Notes under the pieces: generated by a model | The model's database searches: none | What the model saw: the letters and a program-made list of their open reading frames with translations, nothing else | Told to the model about the DNA's origin: nothing | Origin: Croceicoccus sp. | GTDB lineage: Bacteria > Pseudomonadota > Alphaproteobacteria > Sphingomonadales > Sphingomonadaceae | Reading direction: 5' to 3' | Assembly (NCBI GenBank): GCA_029936705.1 | Contig: JAPYSD010000058.1 | Location: 1-11,308 of the forward strand | Length of the DNA: 11,308 nucleotides | Position numbers and translations under genes: made by a program | Shown: positions 1 through 7,295 of the stretch, piece after piece | Numbering within the stretch: position 1 is the stretch's first letter | How the letters are laid out: each line of letters begins with the position of its first letter

Positions 1-1586
1 AGTTCATGGTCCGCAACACCTATATCTATCCGCCCGAACCCAGCATGCGGATCATTTCGGACATCTTCGCCTATACGGCGGACCATATGCCGAAGTTCAA
101 CTCGATCTCGATCTCCGGCTATCATATGCAGGAAGCGGGCGCGACGCAGGTGCAGGAGCTGGCCTTCACCATCGCCGACGGCATGGAATATGTGAAATAC
201 GGCGTCGCCAGCGGACTCGATATCGACAAGTTTGCCGGGCGGCTATCGTTCTTTTTCGCCATCGGCATGAATTTCTTCATGGAAGTGGCAAAGCTGCGCG
301 CGGCCCGCACCCTGTGGCACCGCGCTATGACGCAGCTGGGCGCGCAATCCGAACGCTCGAAGATGCTGCGTACCCATTGCCAGACCAGCGGCGTTTCGCT
401 GACCGAGCAGGATCCGTACAACAATGTCATCCGCACCACGGTCGAGGCGATGGCCGCGATGCTGGGCGGCACGCAGTCGCTGCACACCAATGCGCTGGAC
501 GAGGCGATCGCGCTGCCCACCGATTTCAGCGCGCGCATCGCCCGCAACACGCAGATCGTGCTGCAGGAAGAAACCGGCATGACCAATGTCGTCGATCCTT
601 TGGGCGGATCCTATTACGTCGAGGCGCTGACCAAGGATCTCGTCGACGAGGCATGGGCCATCATAGAGAAGGTGGAGGCCGAGGGCGGCATGGCGAAGGC
701 CGTCGCCGCGGGCTGGCCCAAAGGCATGATCGAGGAAGCCGCCGCCGCGCGCCAGGCGCGCGTCGACCGGGGCGAGGACGTCATCGTCGGCGTCAACAAG
801 TTCCGCCTGTCCGAGGAAGAGCCGATCGAGACGCTCGACATCGACAACACCGCCGTGCGCCAGTCGCAGATCCGGCGGCTGGAAAAGATGCGCTCAACCC
901 GCGACGAAGCGAAGTGCCAGGCCGCGCTGGAAGCCTTGCGCGAAGGGGCGAAGGGCGACGGCAATCTGCTGGCGCTGGCCGTCAATGCGGCGCGCGAACG
1001 CGCCAGCCTTGGCGAGATTTCCGACGCGATGGAGGCTGCCTTTGGTCGCTATGACACCATGCCGAAGCCGGTAAAGGGCGTTTATGGCGCGGCCTATGCC
1101 GATGACAGCCGCTATCAGGCGGTCGTGGATGGCGTGGACGCGGTCGAACGCCGGATGGGCCGCAAACCGCGCGTGATGATCGCCAAGATGGGCCAGGATG
1201 GTCACGACCGCGGTGCGAACGTGATCGCCAGCGCGTTCGGCGACATGGGTTTCGACGTCACCACCGGGCCACTGTTCCAGACGCCGCAGGAAACGCTGGA
1301 GATGGCGCTGGAACGCGATGTCGACCTGATCGGCGCCTCGTCACTGGCGGCGGGGCACAAGACATTGATTCCCGAGCTGATCCGCCTGCTGAAGGACGCG
1401 GGCCGCAGCGACATCAAGGTGACCGCCGGCGGGGTGATTCCGTCGAGCGACTACGAATTCCTGCGCAACGCAGGCGTGCAGGGCATCTATGGCCCCGGCA
1501 CGAACGTGGTGGAAGCGGCAGCCGACGTGCTGCGCCTGCTGGGCCACAACATGCCGCCCGCGGACATGGACGAGGCGGCAGAGTAG
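1..1586 (+). CDS. scpA: Methylmalonyl-CoA mutase, B12-dependent (5' partial)
   Basis: Interconverts (R)-methylmalonyl-CoA and succinyl-CoA using adenosylcobalamin, the last step of propionyl-CoA breakdown in the cytoplasm. The gene is already open at base 1: TTC at 3-5 precedes the Met codon at 6, and the family is conserved through this point, so that Met is internal. The fragment begins inside the substrate-binding TIM barrel (VRNTYIYPPEPSMR, then GYHMQEAGAT). The Arg of VRN and the Tyr-His of GYH match, by my memory of P. shermanii numbering, R207, Y243 and H244, so about 200 N-terminal residues lie upstream. The C-terminal cobalamin domain is complete: the DGHDRG motif (bases 1197-1214) gives the axial His (codon 1203), followed by GASSLAAGH and TAGGVIPS. 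Stop TAG at 1584; the next gene starts 3 bp later. Family assignment is near certain; the single-chain (scpA/mcm) type is inferred from both domains being on one chain. Confidence 0.96.
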   Translation, partial: FMVRNTYIYPPEPSMRIISDIFAYTADHMPKFNSISISGYHMQEAGATQVQELAFTIADGMEYVKYGVASGLDIDKFAGRLSFFFAIGMNFFMEVAKLRAARTLWHRAMTQLGAQSERSKMLRTHCQTSGVSLTEQDPYNNVIRTTVEAMAAMLGGTQSLHTNALDEAIALPTDFSARIARNTQIVLQEETGMTNVVDPLGGSYYVEALTKDLVDEAWAIIEKVEAEGGMAKAVAAGWPKGMIEEAAAARQARVDRGEDVIVGVNKFRLSEEEPIETLDIDNTAVRQSQIRRLEKMRSTRDEAKCQAALEALREGAKGDGNLLALAVNAARERASLGEISDAMEAAFGRYDTMPKPVKGVYGAAYADDSRYQAVVDGVDAVERRMGRKPRVMIAKMGQDGHDRGANVIASAFGDMGFDVTTGPLFQTPQETLEMALERDVDLIGASSLAAGHKTLIPELIRLLKDAGRSDIKVTAGGVIPSSDYEFLRNAGVQGIYGPGTNVVEAAADVLRLLGHNMPPADMDEAAE

Positions 1587-1589
1587 ACC

Positions 1590-2390
1590 ATGACCCTCGG
1601 CTTTTCGGTGGAAACGCTGCTTCCTGACGCGCGGGTGTCCGGCCCGCTGCGCATGGGACTGGTGCGTCTGGCCGAGGGCGATTGGCTGGCGAGGAGCCCT
1701 GACCTGCGGCCCCGCAATGCCATCTTCGACGCCCATCCCGAAGCCGTGCAGGTCTTTGCCGAGGCCCGCCCTGCCGAGGCGGAACTGTGCGGAATGCTGG
1801 GCGTCACCGGGGGGATCGGACAGGCGGCGCGCGGGCACTGGGAAGATTTCTGTATCTTGACGCAGGATGCGCCCGGCTCGGCCTATCGCCTGACCGGCGC
1901 GGCTGTCGGCTTTCCGACCGACTGGCAGCTGGCGGAAAAGATGGGCAAGCCGATCGGTGCGGTCCACGAACCGATCGACGGTTATGCCGAGCAATTGTCG
2001 GCGGGTGTCGACCGCTTCCTGGACGGATTGCGCGCGCCGCATGTGTTCGGGCGCACCAACGCCTTCGTGGTGCCGAACGGACTTTGGCGTTACCTGCCCG
2101 CCGACGATCCGGCGGAGCGTTACGCCCATGTCACGCCCGAGAACGCGGGCGAGACCCTTTATGTGCGCTGCGAACGCGAAACCTTGCGCCGCCTGCCGAA
2201 GTCGCAGGCCATCGTCTTTACCATCGGCGTGCATGTCGCACCGCTCGGCAGCCTGTCCGACGCGGGCGTTGCGCGGATTGCCGAAACGCTCCACGGTTTC
2301 GGCGCAGGCGAGGGTGACCGCCGCGCCGCACCGCATTATGCCCACGCGCTCTCCGCCTATGCAGAGGCGCGCCAGAGGAAAGCCGCATGA
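1590..2390 (+). CDS. DUF3445 family, heme-dependent oxidative N-demethylase alpha-like protein
   Basis: A 266-aa cytoplasmic protein with no signal peptide or membrane segment. It matches the DUF3445 family (now named for heme-dependent oxidative N-demethylase, HODM): characteristic blocks are RLTGAAVGFPTDWQLAEKMG (residues 100-119), PIGAVHEPIDGYAEQL (121-136) and RETLRRLPKSQAIVFTIG (196-213). Characterised members bind heme in a PAS-like fold and oxidatively demethylate secondary amines such as dimethylamine, working with separate reductase subunits. None of those partners is visible here, so the substrate is unknown and catalysis may differ. The gene lies 3 bp after the mutase stop and overlaps bioB by 4 bp (ATGA), so it is co-transcribed. 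No strong Shine-Dalgarno precedes the ATG, which suggests coupling to mutase translation. Family call is firm; function in propionate metabolism is not established. Confidence 0.82.
   Translation: MTLGFSVETLLPDARVSGPLRMGLVRLAEGDWLARSPDLRPRNAIFDAHPEAVQVFAEARPAEAELCGMLGVTGGIGQAARGHWEDFCILTQDAPGSAYRLTGAAVGFPTDWQLAEKMGKPIGAVHEPIDGYAEQLSAGVDRFLDGLRAPHVFGRTNAFVVPNGLWRYLPADDPAERYAHVTPENAGETLYVRCERETLRRLPKSQAIVFTIGVHVAPLGSLSDAGVARIAETLHGFGAGEGDRRAAPHYAHALSAYAEARQRKAA
2374..2380 (+). promoter_or_regulatory. Ribosome binding site of bioB
   Basis: AGAGGAA lies 6 bp before the bioB ATG, inside the end of the DUF3445 gene. It supports the start at 2387. A near-identical GAGGAA-GCCGC arrangement precedes the GTG start of pccA. 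Confidence 0.7.
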
Positions 2391-3427
2391 CCACTACCGC
2401 CCCCATCCGCTCCATGGTTCGTAACGACTGGACCCGCGAGGAAATCGCCGAGCTGTTCGACCTGCCCTTCACCGAGCTGGTCTTCCGCGCGGCCGAGGTT
2501 CATCGCGCCCATCACCGCCCGAACACGGTACAGCGTTCGACGCTTCTGTCGATCAAGACGGGCGGCTGCCCCGAGGATTGCGGCTATTGCAGCCAGTCCG
2601 CGCATAACGACAGCGGGCTGAAGGCGACCAAGCTGATGGAAGTGCAACAGGTGCTGCAATCCGCGGCACAGGCGAAGGACATGGGCAGCACCCGCTTCTG
2701 CATGGGCGCCGCCTTTCGCAACCCCAAGCCCCGCGACATGCCCGCGCTGACCGAGATGGTGCGCCAGGTAAAGGCGATGGGCCTGGAAACCTGCATGACG
2801 GCGGGCATGCTGACGGGTGAACAGGCCGCGCAGCTGGCCGATGCAGGCCTCGACTACTACAACCATAACATCGACACCGGCCCCGAATATTACGAGCGCG
2901 TGGCGACCACCCGCAGCCTGGGCGACCGGCTGCTGACACTGGAGCATGTGCGTGCGGCGGGCATCAACGTCTGCTGCGGCGGGATCGTCGGCATGGGCGA
3001 AACGCGCGAGGACCGCGTCGGCTTCGTCCACGTGCTGGCGACCATGGAGGATCACCCCGAGAGCGTTCCGGTCAACGCGCTGGTCCCGGTCAAGGGTACG
3101 CCGCTGGGCGATATGCTGGCCGATACGCCCATGGCCCAGATCGATGAGATCGAGTTCGTCCGCACGGTTGCGGTGGCGCGCATCACCATGCCCGAAAGCA
3201 TGGTCCGGCTGTCCGCCGGGCGCGAGAGCATGAGCGCCTCGACCCAGGCGCTCTGCTTCATGGCGGGTGCCAATTCGATCTTCAGCGGTGAGCAATTGCT
3301 GACCGCCCCCAACGCGGGCGACGACAGCGACGATGCGTTGTTCGCTCGGCTGGGGCTGGAAGCCATGGCGGCACCTGATGCCGATACCGGAAGCTGCGCC
3401 AGCATGCCCGCAGAGGCGGCCGAGTGA
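2387..3427 (+). CDS. bioB: Biotin synthase BioB (radical SAM)
   Basis: Inserts sulfur into dethiobiotin, the last step of biotin synthesis. The radical-SAM cluster motif CPEDCGYC supplies C61, C65 and C68 for the [4Fe-4S] cluster. Ligands of the sacrificial [2Fe-2S] cluster are present at C105 (FCMGAAFRNP), C136 (ETCMTAGML), C196 (NVCCGGIVGMGE) and R274 (VRLSAGRE); YYNHNIDTGPEYY (157-169) and CFMAGANSIFSGE are also conserved. At 346 aa it has the usual length; the last ~35 residues are a variable tail. The ATG overlaps the previous stop and has a good ribosome binding site. No other bio gene is in the window. Its position two genes before pccA places biotin production next to the biotin-dependent carboxylase. 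Confidence 0.97.
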   Translation: MTTTAPIRSMVRNDWTREEIAELFDLPFTELVFRAAEVHRAHHRPNTVQRSTLLSIKTGGCPEDCGYCSQSAHNDSGLKATKLMEVQQVLQSAAQAKDMGSTRFCMGAAFRNPKPRDMPALTEMVRQVKAMGLETCMTAGMLTGEQAAQLADAGLDYYNHNIDTGPEYYERVATTRSLGDRLLTLEHVRAAGINVCCGGIVGMGETREDRVGFVHVLATMEDHPESVPVNALVPVKGTPLGDMLADTPMAQIDEIEFVRTVAVARITMPESMVRLSAGRESMSASTQALCFMAGANSIFSGEQLLTAPNAGDDSDDALFARLGLEAMAAPDADTGSCASMPAEAAE

Positions 3428-3768
3428 TCGCGGCGCTCGTCCTGCTGGCGGCCACGCAGGCCGGGCCCTGTGCCGATGCGGTGACGCAGGCGGACCTGAA
3501 CCGCTGCTCCGCCACGGAGTACGAGGCCGCCGATGCCGAATTGAACGCGGCATGGCGCGAACTGCGGACAGTCGCGAAACAGCGCGGCATGTTCGACAGC
3601 GTACTGGCCGCCCAGCGCGCATGGATCCCCTTTCGCGACGCGCATTGCAAGGCGGTCGCGGCGCAATATGCGGGCGGTTCCATCGTCCCGCTGATCGCCA
3701 ATCGCTGCATGACCGAACTGACAGAAACCCGGACCGCGCAATTGCGCGCGCTTGCCGAGACAAACTGA
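3424..3768 (+). CDS. Small secreted LprI-like (DUF1311) protein
   Basis: A 114-aa protein starting at GTG (3424), which overlaps the bioB stop by 4 bp (GTGA) and follows AGAGG at 3412-3416. The N-terminus is a short hydrophobic stretch (IAALVLLAA) that could be a signal peptide ending near residue 13, although it has no positive n-region. The mature part fits the DUF1311 / lysozyme-inhibitor LprI N-terminal family: DLNRCSATEYEAADAELNAAW, then QRAWIPFRDAHC, GGSIVPL and NRCMTELTETRTAQL. Cysteines C16, C28, C75 and C95 could form two disulfides in the periplasm. LprI of Mycobacterium inhibits lysozyme, but most members are uncharacterised, so no function is assigned. It is an extracytoplasmic protein inside a cytoplasmic metabolic operon, which is odd. 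Confidence 0.8.
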   Translation: MIAALVLLAATQAGPCADAVTQADLNRCSATEYEAADAELNAAWRELRTVAKQRGMFDSVLAAQRAWIPFRDAHCKAVAAQYAGGSIVPLIANRCMTELTETRTAQLRALAETN

Positions 3769-3774
3769 CCGAGA

Positions 3775-3780
3775 GAGGAA
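3775..3780 (+). promoter_or_regulatory. Ribosome binding site fixing the pccA GTG start
   Basis: GAGGAA lies 7 bp before GTG at 3788. It decides the pccA start: the open frame extends further upstream to 3752, but the residues before the GTG (PRQTDRERKPP) are not part of the family and overlap the preceding gene. Confidence 0.75.
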
Positions 3781-3787
3781 GCCGCCT

Positions 3788-5830
3788 GTGTTCAAGAAGA
3801 TCCTGATCGCAAACCGGGGCGAAATCGCGTGCCGCGTGATCAAGACCGCGCGCCGCATGGGCATCGCGACCGTCGCCGTCTATTCCGACGCCGATGCACG
3901 CGCGCCCTTCGTCCAGATGGCGGACGAGGCGGTTCACATCGGCCCGGCGGCGGCTGCGGAAAGCTATCTCGTGGCGGACAAGATCATCGCCGCCGCCAAG
4001 CAGACCGGCGCGGAAGCGGTGCACCCGGGCTATGGCTTCCTTTCCGAACGCGCCAGCTTTGTCGAGGCACTGGCGGCGGAGAACATCGCCTTCATCGGTC
4101 CGCCGGCGAACGCGATCGCCGCGATGGGCGACAAGATCGAATCGAAGAAGCTGGCGCGCGAGGCGGGCGTGAACGTGGTGCCCGGCTTCGTCGGCGAGAT
4201 CCGCGATACCGACCACGCGGTCGAGATCGCGAACGACATCGGCTATCCGGTGATGATGAAGGCCAGCGCCGGCGGCGGGGGCAAGGGCATGCGCCTTGCC
4301 TATAGCGAGAAGGACGTGCGCGAAGGGTTCGAGGCGACCAAGCGCGAGGGGCTGAACTCGTTCGGTGACGACCGCGTCTTCATCGAGAAGTTCATCGAGA
4401 ACCCGCGCCATATCGAGATCCAGATCCTGGGCGACCAGCACGGCAATATCCTCTACCTGAACGAGCGGGAATGCTCGATCCAGCGCCGCCACCAGAAGGT
4501 GGTCGAGGAAGCGCCGTCGCCCTTCGTGACCCCGAAGATGCGCAAGGCCATGGGCGAACAATGCGTCGCGCTGGCCCGGGCGGTCGGCTATTTCAGCGCG
4601 GGCACGGTCGAACTGATCGTCAGCGGCGCCGACAAGACGGGGGAGAGCTTCTACTTCCTGGAAATGAACACGCGCCTGCAGGTGGAACATCCCGTCACCG
4701 AGGCGATCACGAAGATCGACCTGGTCGAGCAGATGATCCGGGTTGCCGCCGGTGAAAAGCTGGCGATGACGCAGGACGACATCGGGATCGACGGCTGGGC
4801 GATCGAGAACCGCGTCTATGCCGAGGACCCCTATCGCGGCTTCCTGCCCAGCACGGGGCGGCTAGTGCGTTACGATCCGCCGGTCGAGGGCTGGACCGAC
4901 GACGGGGAAGGCAACGGGCGCCGGGGCGTCGATGGCATCCGCGTCGACGACGGCGTCTATGACGGCGGCGAAGTGTCGATGTTCTACGACCCGATGATTG
5001 CCAAGCTGGTGACCTGGGCGCCCACCCGTGAAGAGGCCGCGGACCTGCAGATCGCCGCGCTGGACGCGTTCGATATCGAGGGTCTTGGCCACAACATCGA
5101 TTTCCTCTCAGCCGTGATGCAGCATCCGCGCTTCCGCAGCGGCGAGCTCACCACCGGCTTCATCGACGAGGAATATCCCGAGGGCTTCGAAGGGGCCCCC
5201 GCCGATGAGGCGCTGGGCCTGAGGCTGTCCGCGATGGCATGTTTCATCGCCGCTGCGCACGCGGACCGCGCTCGCCGGGTCGAAGGGCAGCTAGGCAACC
5301 GCCTTTCGCCGCCCGCCGAATGGGTGGTGGAGATCGGGGACGTGCGGCACGAGGTGACCCTGACCGAAGACGCCATCACCATCGATGGCGCCAAGATCGA
5401 CATCTCGATGGAATATACGCCGGGTCAGCGCCTGGTCAGCGCGGTGTTCGACAGCGACGAAGAGGGCGAGGGCGGCGAGCCGCTGACCGCGAAGGTCGAG
5501 GGAATCGCCGCCGGTTTCGCCCTGACGACCCGCGGCGCGCGGCACAGGCTGCGCGTGCTGCCCGCGCATGTCGCCCGTTATCAGAAGCACATGATCGAGA
5601 AGATCCCGCCCGACATGTCGAAGTTCCTGGTCTGTCCGATGCCGGGCCTGCTGGTCTCGCTGAACGTGGGTGAGGGCGACAAGGTCGAGCAGGGGCAGCC
5701 GCTGGCCGTCGTCGAGGCGATGAAGATGGAGAACATCCTGCGCGCCGAGAAATCGGGCACGATCAAGGCGGTGAACGCCAAGGCCGGCGATTCGCTAGCG
5801 GTCGACGCCATCATCCTCGAAATGGAATAA
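3788..5830 (+). CDS. pccA: Propionyl-CoA carboxylase, biotin-carrying alpha subunit
   Basis: Carboxylates its own biotin with ATP and bicarbonate, for transfer by PccB to propionyl-CoA, yielding methylmalonyl-CoA. Start GTG gives FKKILIANRGEIACRVI, the canonical biotin-carboxylase N-terminus, and a 680-aa product. Order of domains: biotin carboxylase N-terminal (1-~112), ATP-grasp (~115-320; glycine loop MKASAGGGGKGMR at 157-169, RECSIQRRHQKVVEEAPSP at 227-245, EMNTRLQVEHPVTEA at 292-306), biotin-carboxylase C-terminal (~335-445), BT linker (~505-600) and biotinyl domain with EAMKMEN, K646 lying 34 residues from the end. An acidic Gly-rich insertion (WTDDGEGNGRRG, ~369-380) precedes the DGIRVDDGV block. 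The BT domain and neighbourhood favour propionyl-CoA over acetyl-CoA or methylcrotonyl-CoA carboxylase. PccB is not in the window. Confidence 0.95.
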   Translation: MFKKILIANRGEIACRVIKTARRMGIATVAVYSDADARAPFVQMADEAVHIGPAAAAESYLVADKIIAAAKQTGAEAVHPGYGFLSERASFVEALAAENIAFIGPPANAIAAMGDKIESKKLAREAGVNVVPGFVGEIRDTDHAVEIANDIGYPVMMKASAGGGGKGMRLAYSEKDVREGFEATKREGLNSFGDDRVFIEKFIENPRHIEIQILGDQHGNILYLNERECSIQRRHQKVVEEAPSPFVTPKMRKAMGEQCVALARAVGYFSAGTVELIVSGADKTGESFYFLEMNTRLQVEHPVTEAITKIDLVEQMIRVAAGEKLAMTQDDIGIDGWAIENRVYAEDPYRGFLPSTGRLVRYDPPVEGWTDDGEGNGRRGVDGIRVDDGVYDGGEVSMFYDPMIAKLVTWAPTREEAADLQIAALDAFDIEGLGHNIDFLSAVMQHPRFRSGELTTGFIDEEYPEGFEGAPADEALGLRLSAMACFIAAAHADRARRVEGQLGNRLSPPAEWVVEIGDVRHEVTLTEDAITIDGAKIDISMEYTPGQRLVSAVFDSDEEGEGGEPLTAKVEGIAAGFALTTRGARHRLRVLPAHVARYQKHMIEKIPPDMSKFLVCPMPGLLVSLNVGEGDKVEQGQPLAVVEAMKMENILRAEKSGTIKAVNAKAGDSLAVDAIILEME

Positions 5831-6201
5831 TGCACGTCGATCAAAGCGCCAGCACACCGCCTGCCGATACGATTGCCTTCGACGATTTCCTCAAGGTCGA
5901 TATCCGTGTCGGTACGGTGGTGGAGGCACAGCCATTCGAAAAGGCGCGCAAGCCCAGCCTGATCCTCCACATCGATTTCGGCCCGGCGCTGGGAGTGAAG
6001 AAGACCAGCGCGCAGATCGCCGCGCTCTATAAGCCTGAGGAACTGGTAGGGCGGCAACTGGCGGCGGTGGTGAACTTCCCGCCGCGCCAGATCGGGCCGC
6101 TGATGTCGGAAGTGCTTACCCTGGGGTTCGTCGATGCAGAAGGGCGCGTCACGCTCTTTTCCCCGGACGGGCCGGTACCGGATGGCGCGCGCCTGCTTTG
6201 A
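5830..6201 (+). CDS. csaA: CsaA-type tRNA-binding protein / chaperone
   Basis: A 123-aa single-domain OB-fold protein of the EMAP-II-like tRNA-binding family. Diagnostic blocks are FDDFLKVDIRVGTVVEA (residues 17-33), ARKPSLILHIDFG (39-51), GVKKTSAQI (55-63) and VVNFPPRQIGPLMSEVLTLG (80-99). B. subtilis CsaA is a dimer that binds tRNA and has secretion-chaperone activity; the role in proteobacteria is unsettled. There is a roughly 15-residue extension before the core. The ATG shares one base with the pccA stop (TAATG), so translation is probably re-initiated from pccA. It is the last gene of the operon, and its stop lies 2 bp from the stop of the opposing phosphatase. I see no connection between this function and propionate metabolism. 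Confidence 0.92.
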   Translation: MHVDQSASTPPADTIAFDDFLKVDIRVGTVVEAQPFEKARKPSLILHIDFGPALGVKKTSAQIAALYKPEELVGRQLAAVVNFPPRQIGPLMSEVLTLGFVDAEGRVTLFSPDGPVPDGARLL

Positions 6202-6203
6202 AC

Positions 6204-6995
6204 CTACCGGGCGGGGGCCGCGTTCGCCTCAATGAACCAGCGGTCGCGGCCTTCCAGCCCGATCGCTGTCAGCCTGCCCGATCGGAATGCACCGGTATCG
6301 ATACCGATGCGATTGGGGCGGTCGGAACGCGGACCGATTTCGACTTCTTCACGGATCGTGTGGCCATGCACCACGCAAACGTCGAGCGGTGCGTCGTGGC
6401 TGAGGAAAGGCTCGCGAATCCAGCGCAGATCGCGTCCCACCTGTTCTTCGAGCGCGACGGTCGGGTTGATGCCGGCATGGACGAACAGATAGTCGCCGAT
6501 CCGGATCATGTCCTCCATCGCCTCGATGAACTCGATATCGGCCAGCGGGACCGCCTCGCGCGCCAGCCGGGCGAGATCGGTCAAGGAAGCCGTGCGATAG
6601 ACCTTGAGCGGTATGGGGTAGCTCAGCAGGGTTTCCCGTCCGCCGACGCGCAGGAAGTGGCGCAGGTTCTCGTCACTGTCGAGCGCGCGCAGCATCATCT
6701 CCTCATGGTTGCCCATGAGCATGCGCACCTTGCGCAGCGCCGCCCAGTCGCGGGCGCGTGCGATGACGCCCGCGCTGTCGGGGCCGCGATCGATCAGATC
6801 GCCCAGCAGGATGATCGTGGTGTCGGCCTCGCCGCGTGCGGCGTCGTCCGCCTCGATCGATTCGATCAGGTCATCGAAAAGGTCGCGCCGACCGTGAATG
6901 TCGCCCACCGCGTACACACGCTGACCTTGTGGGATGGAAGGGCCCTGCAGCGGCTCTCCGCGCTGGCGATCGAGGATGTCGCGAAAGAAATTCAT
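6204..6995 (-). CDS. PPP-family metallophosphoesterase (protein phosphatase-like)
   Basis: A 263-aa cytoplasmic phosphoesterase with the full two-metal signature: GDIHG (D32, H34), GDLIDRGPDS (D66, D69), GNHEE (N96, H97), HAG (H173) and HGHT (H210, H212). This set is typical of bacterial serine/threonine phosphatases of the PrpA / lambda-phosphatase type and related diadenosine-tetraphosphatase-like enzymes; the substrate cannot be told from sequence. The start is taken as the ATG at 6995 (MNFFRDIL). The frame runs on upstream far into the porin gene, but those residues are the antisense of other sequence and are not conserved. AAAGG lies upstream of the ATG as a modest ribosome binding site. 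The gene faces csaA tail to tail and diverges from the porin. Confidence 0.92.
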   Translation of the reverse strand: MNFFRDILDRQRGEPLQGPSIPQGQRVYAVGDIHGRRDLFDDLIESIEADDAARGEADTTIILLGDLIDRGPDSAGVIARARDWAALRKVRMLMGNHEEMMLRALDSDENLRHFLRVGGRETLLSYPIPLKVYRTASLTDLARLAREAVPLADIEFIEAMEDMIRIGDYLFVHAGINPTVALEEQVGRDLRWIREPFLSHDAPLDVCVVHGHTIREEVEIGPRSDRPNRIGIDTGAFRSGRLTAIGLEGRDRWFIEANAAPAR

Positions 6996-7146
6996 GATGC
7001 ATTTTTGCCTTTGACCCGACCTAGTTAATGATCGCTGAATCCTGCGACAAGGCGTTCGTGATCGACGTTCGGCGCTTTTAGCAAACTTGTCATATCCATG
7101 CGCCGAATGGGGTTTCGTTGCAAGAAATCCACACCAACGGACCCGA

Positions 7147-7175
7147 TTGACACAGAAAGTTAAGATTTGCCTTGT
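7147..7175 (+). promoter_or_regulatory. Candidate promoter of the TorF-family porin
   Basis: A perfect -35 hexamer TTGACA at 7147-7152 is followed, at 17-bp spacing, by CCTTGT (7170-7175), which is a poor -10. The alternative TAAGAT at 7161-7166 is a better -10 but is only 8 bp away. The promoter would leave a 5' leader of about 110 nt. Weak evidence. Confidence 0.3.
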
Positions 7176-7177
7176 GC

Positions 7178-7197
7178 ACTGCAGCAAGTGACTGCAG
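7178..7197. repeat. Direct repeat ACTGCAG in the porin leader
   Basis: ACTGCAG occurs at 7178-7184 and 7191-7197 with a 13-bp period; each contains the palindrome CTGCAG. It sits just downstream of the candidate porin promoter, where an operator or leader structure could lie. It may also be chance. Confidence 0.35.
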
Positions 7198-7283
7198 GCA
7201 GGCAACGCATGTCCTCGACACGCGCTGATAGATAAGGCGCGGCGGGGGATTGTCAGGAGGGGCGAGGATCCTTGGACAATGAT

Positions 7284-7289
7284 GAGGGA
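7284..7289 (+). promoter_or_regulatory. Ribosome binding site fixing the porin start
   Basis: GAGGGA lies 6 bp before ATG 7296. It rules out the in-frame TTG at 7272 as start, since the residues between would add DNDEGKN in front of a normal signal peptide. Confidence 0.75.
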
Positions 7290-7295
7290 AAAAAC

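Larger units (their letters stand above)
6996..7295. other. 300-bp divergent intergenic region
   Basis: Separates the phosphatase (leftward) from the TorF-family porin (rightward) and must carry both promoters. It is visibly less GC-rich than the flanking genes, especially 7000-7180. I see one good -35 hexamer (TTGACA), a short direct repeat ACTGCAG, and the porin ribosome binding site. No tRNA or protein-coding frame is convincing, and I cannot assign a regulator. Confidence 0.6.

Noticed and set aside
1341..2345. 334-codon open frame on the minus strand across the mutase and DUF3445 genes
   Set aside because: Antisense to two well-supported genes with a 3-bp gap; no family resemblance.
3752..3787. 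Longer pccA start upstream of the GTG
   Set aside because: The added 12 residues are outside the family, overlap the LprI-like gene, and lack a ribosome binding site; GAGGAA is placed for the GTG at 3788.
2357..4690. 777-codon open frame on the minus strand across bioB, the LprI-like gene and pccA
   Set aside because: It is the antisense of genes with firm family motifs. Its translation is low-complexity in Arg, Ala, His and Gly with no recognisable domain, the usual shadow in GC-rich DNA.
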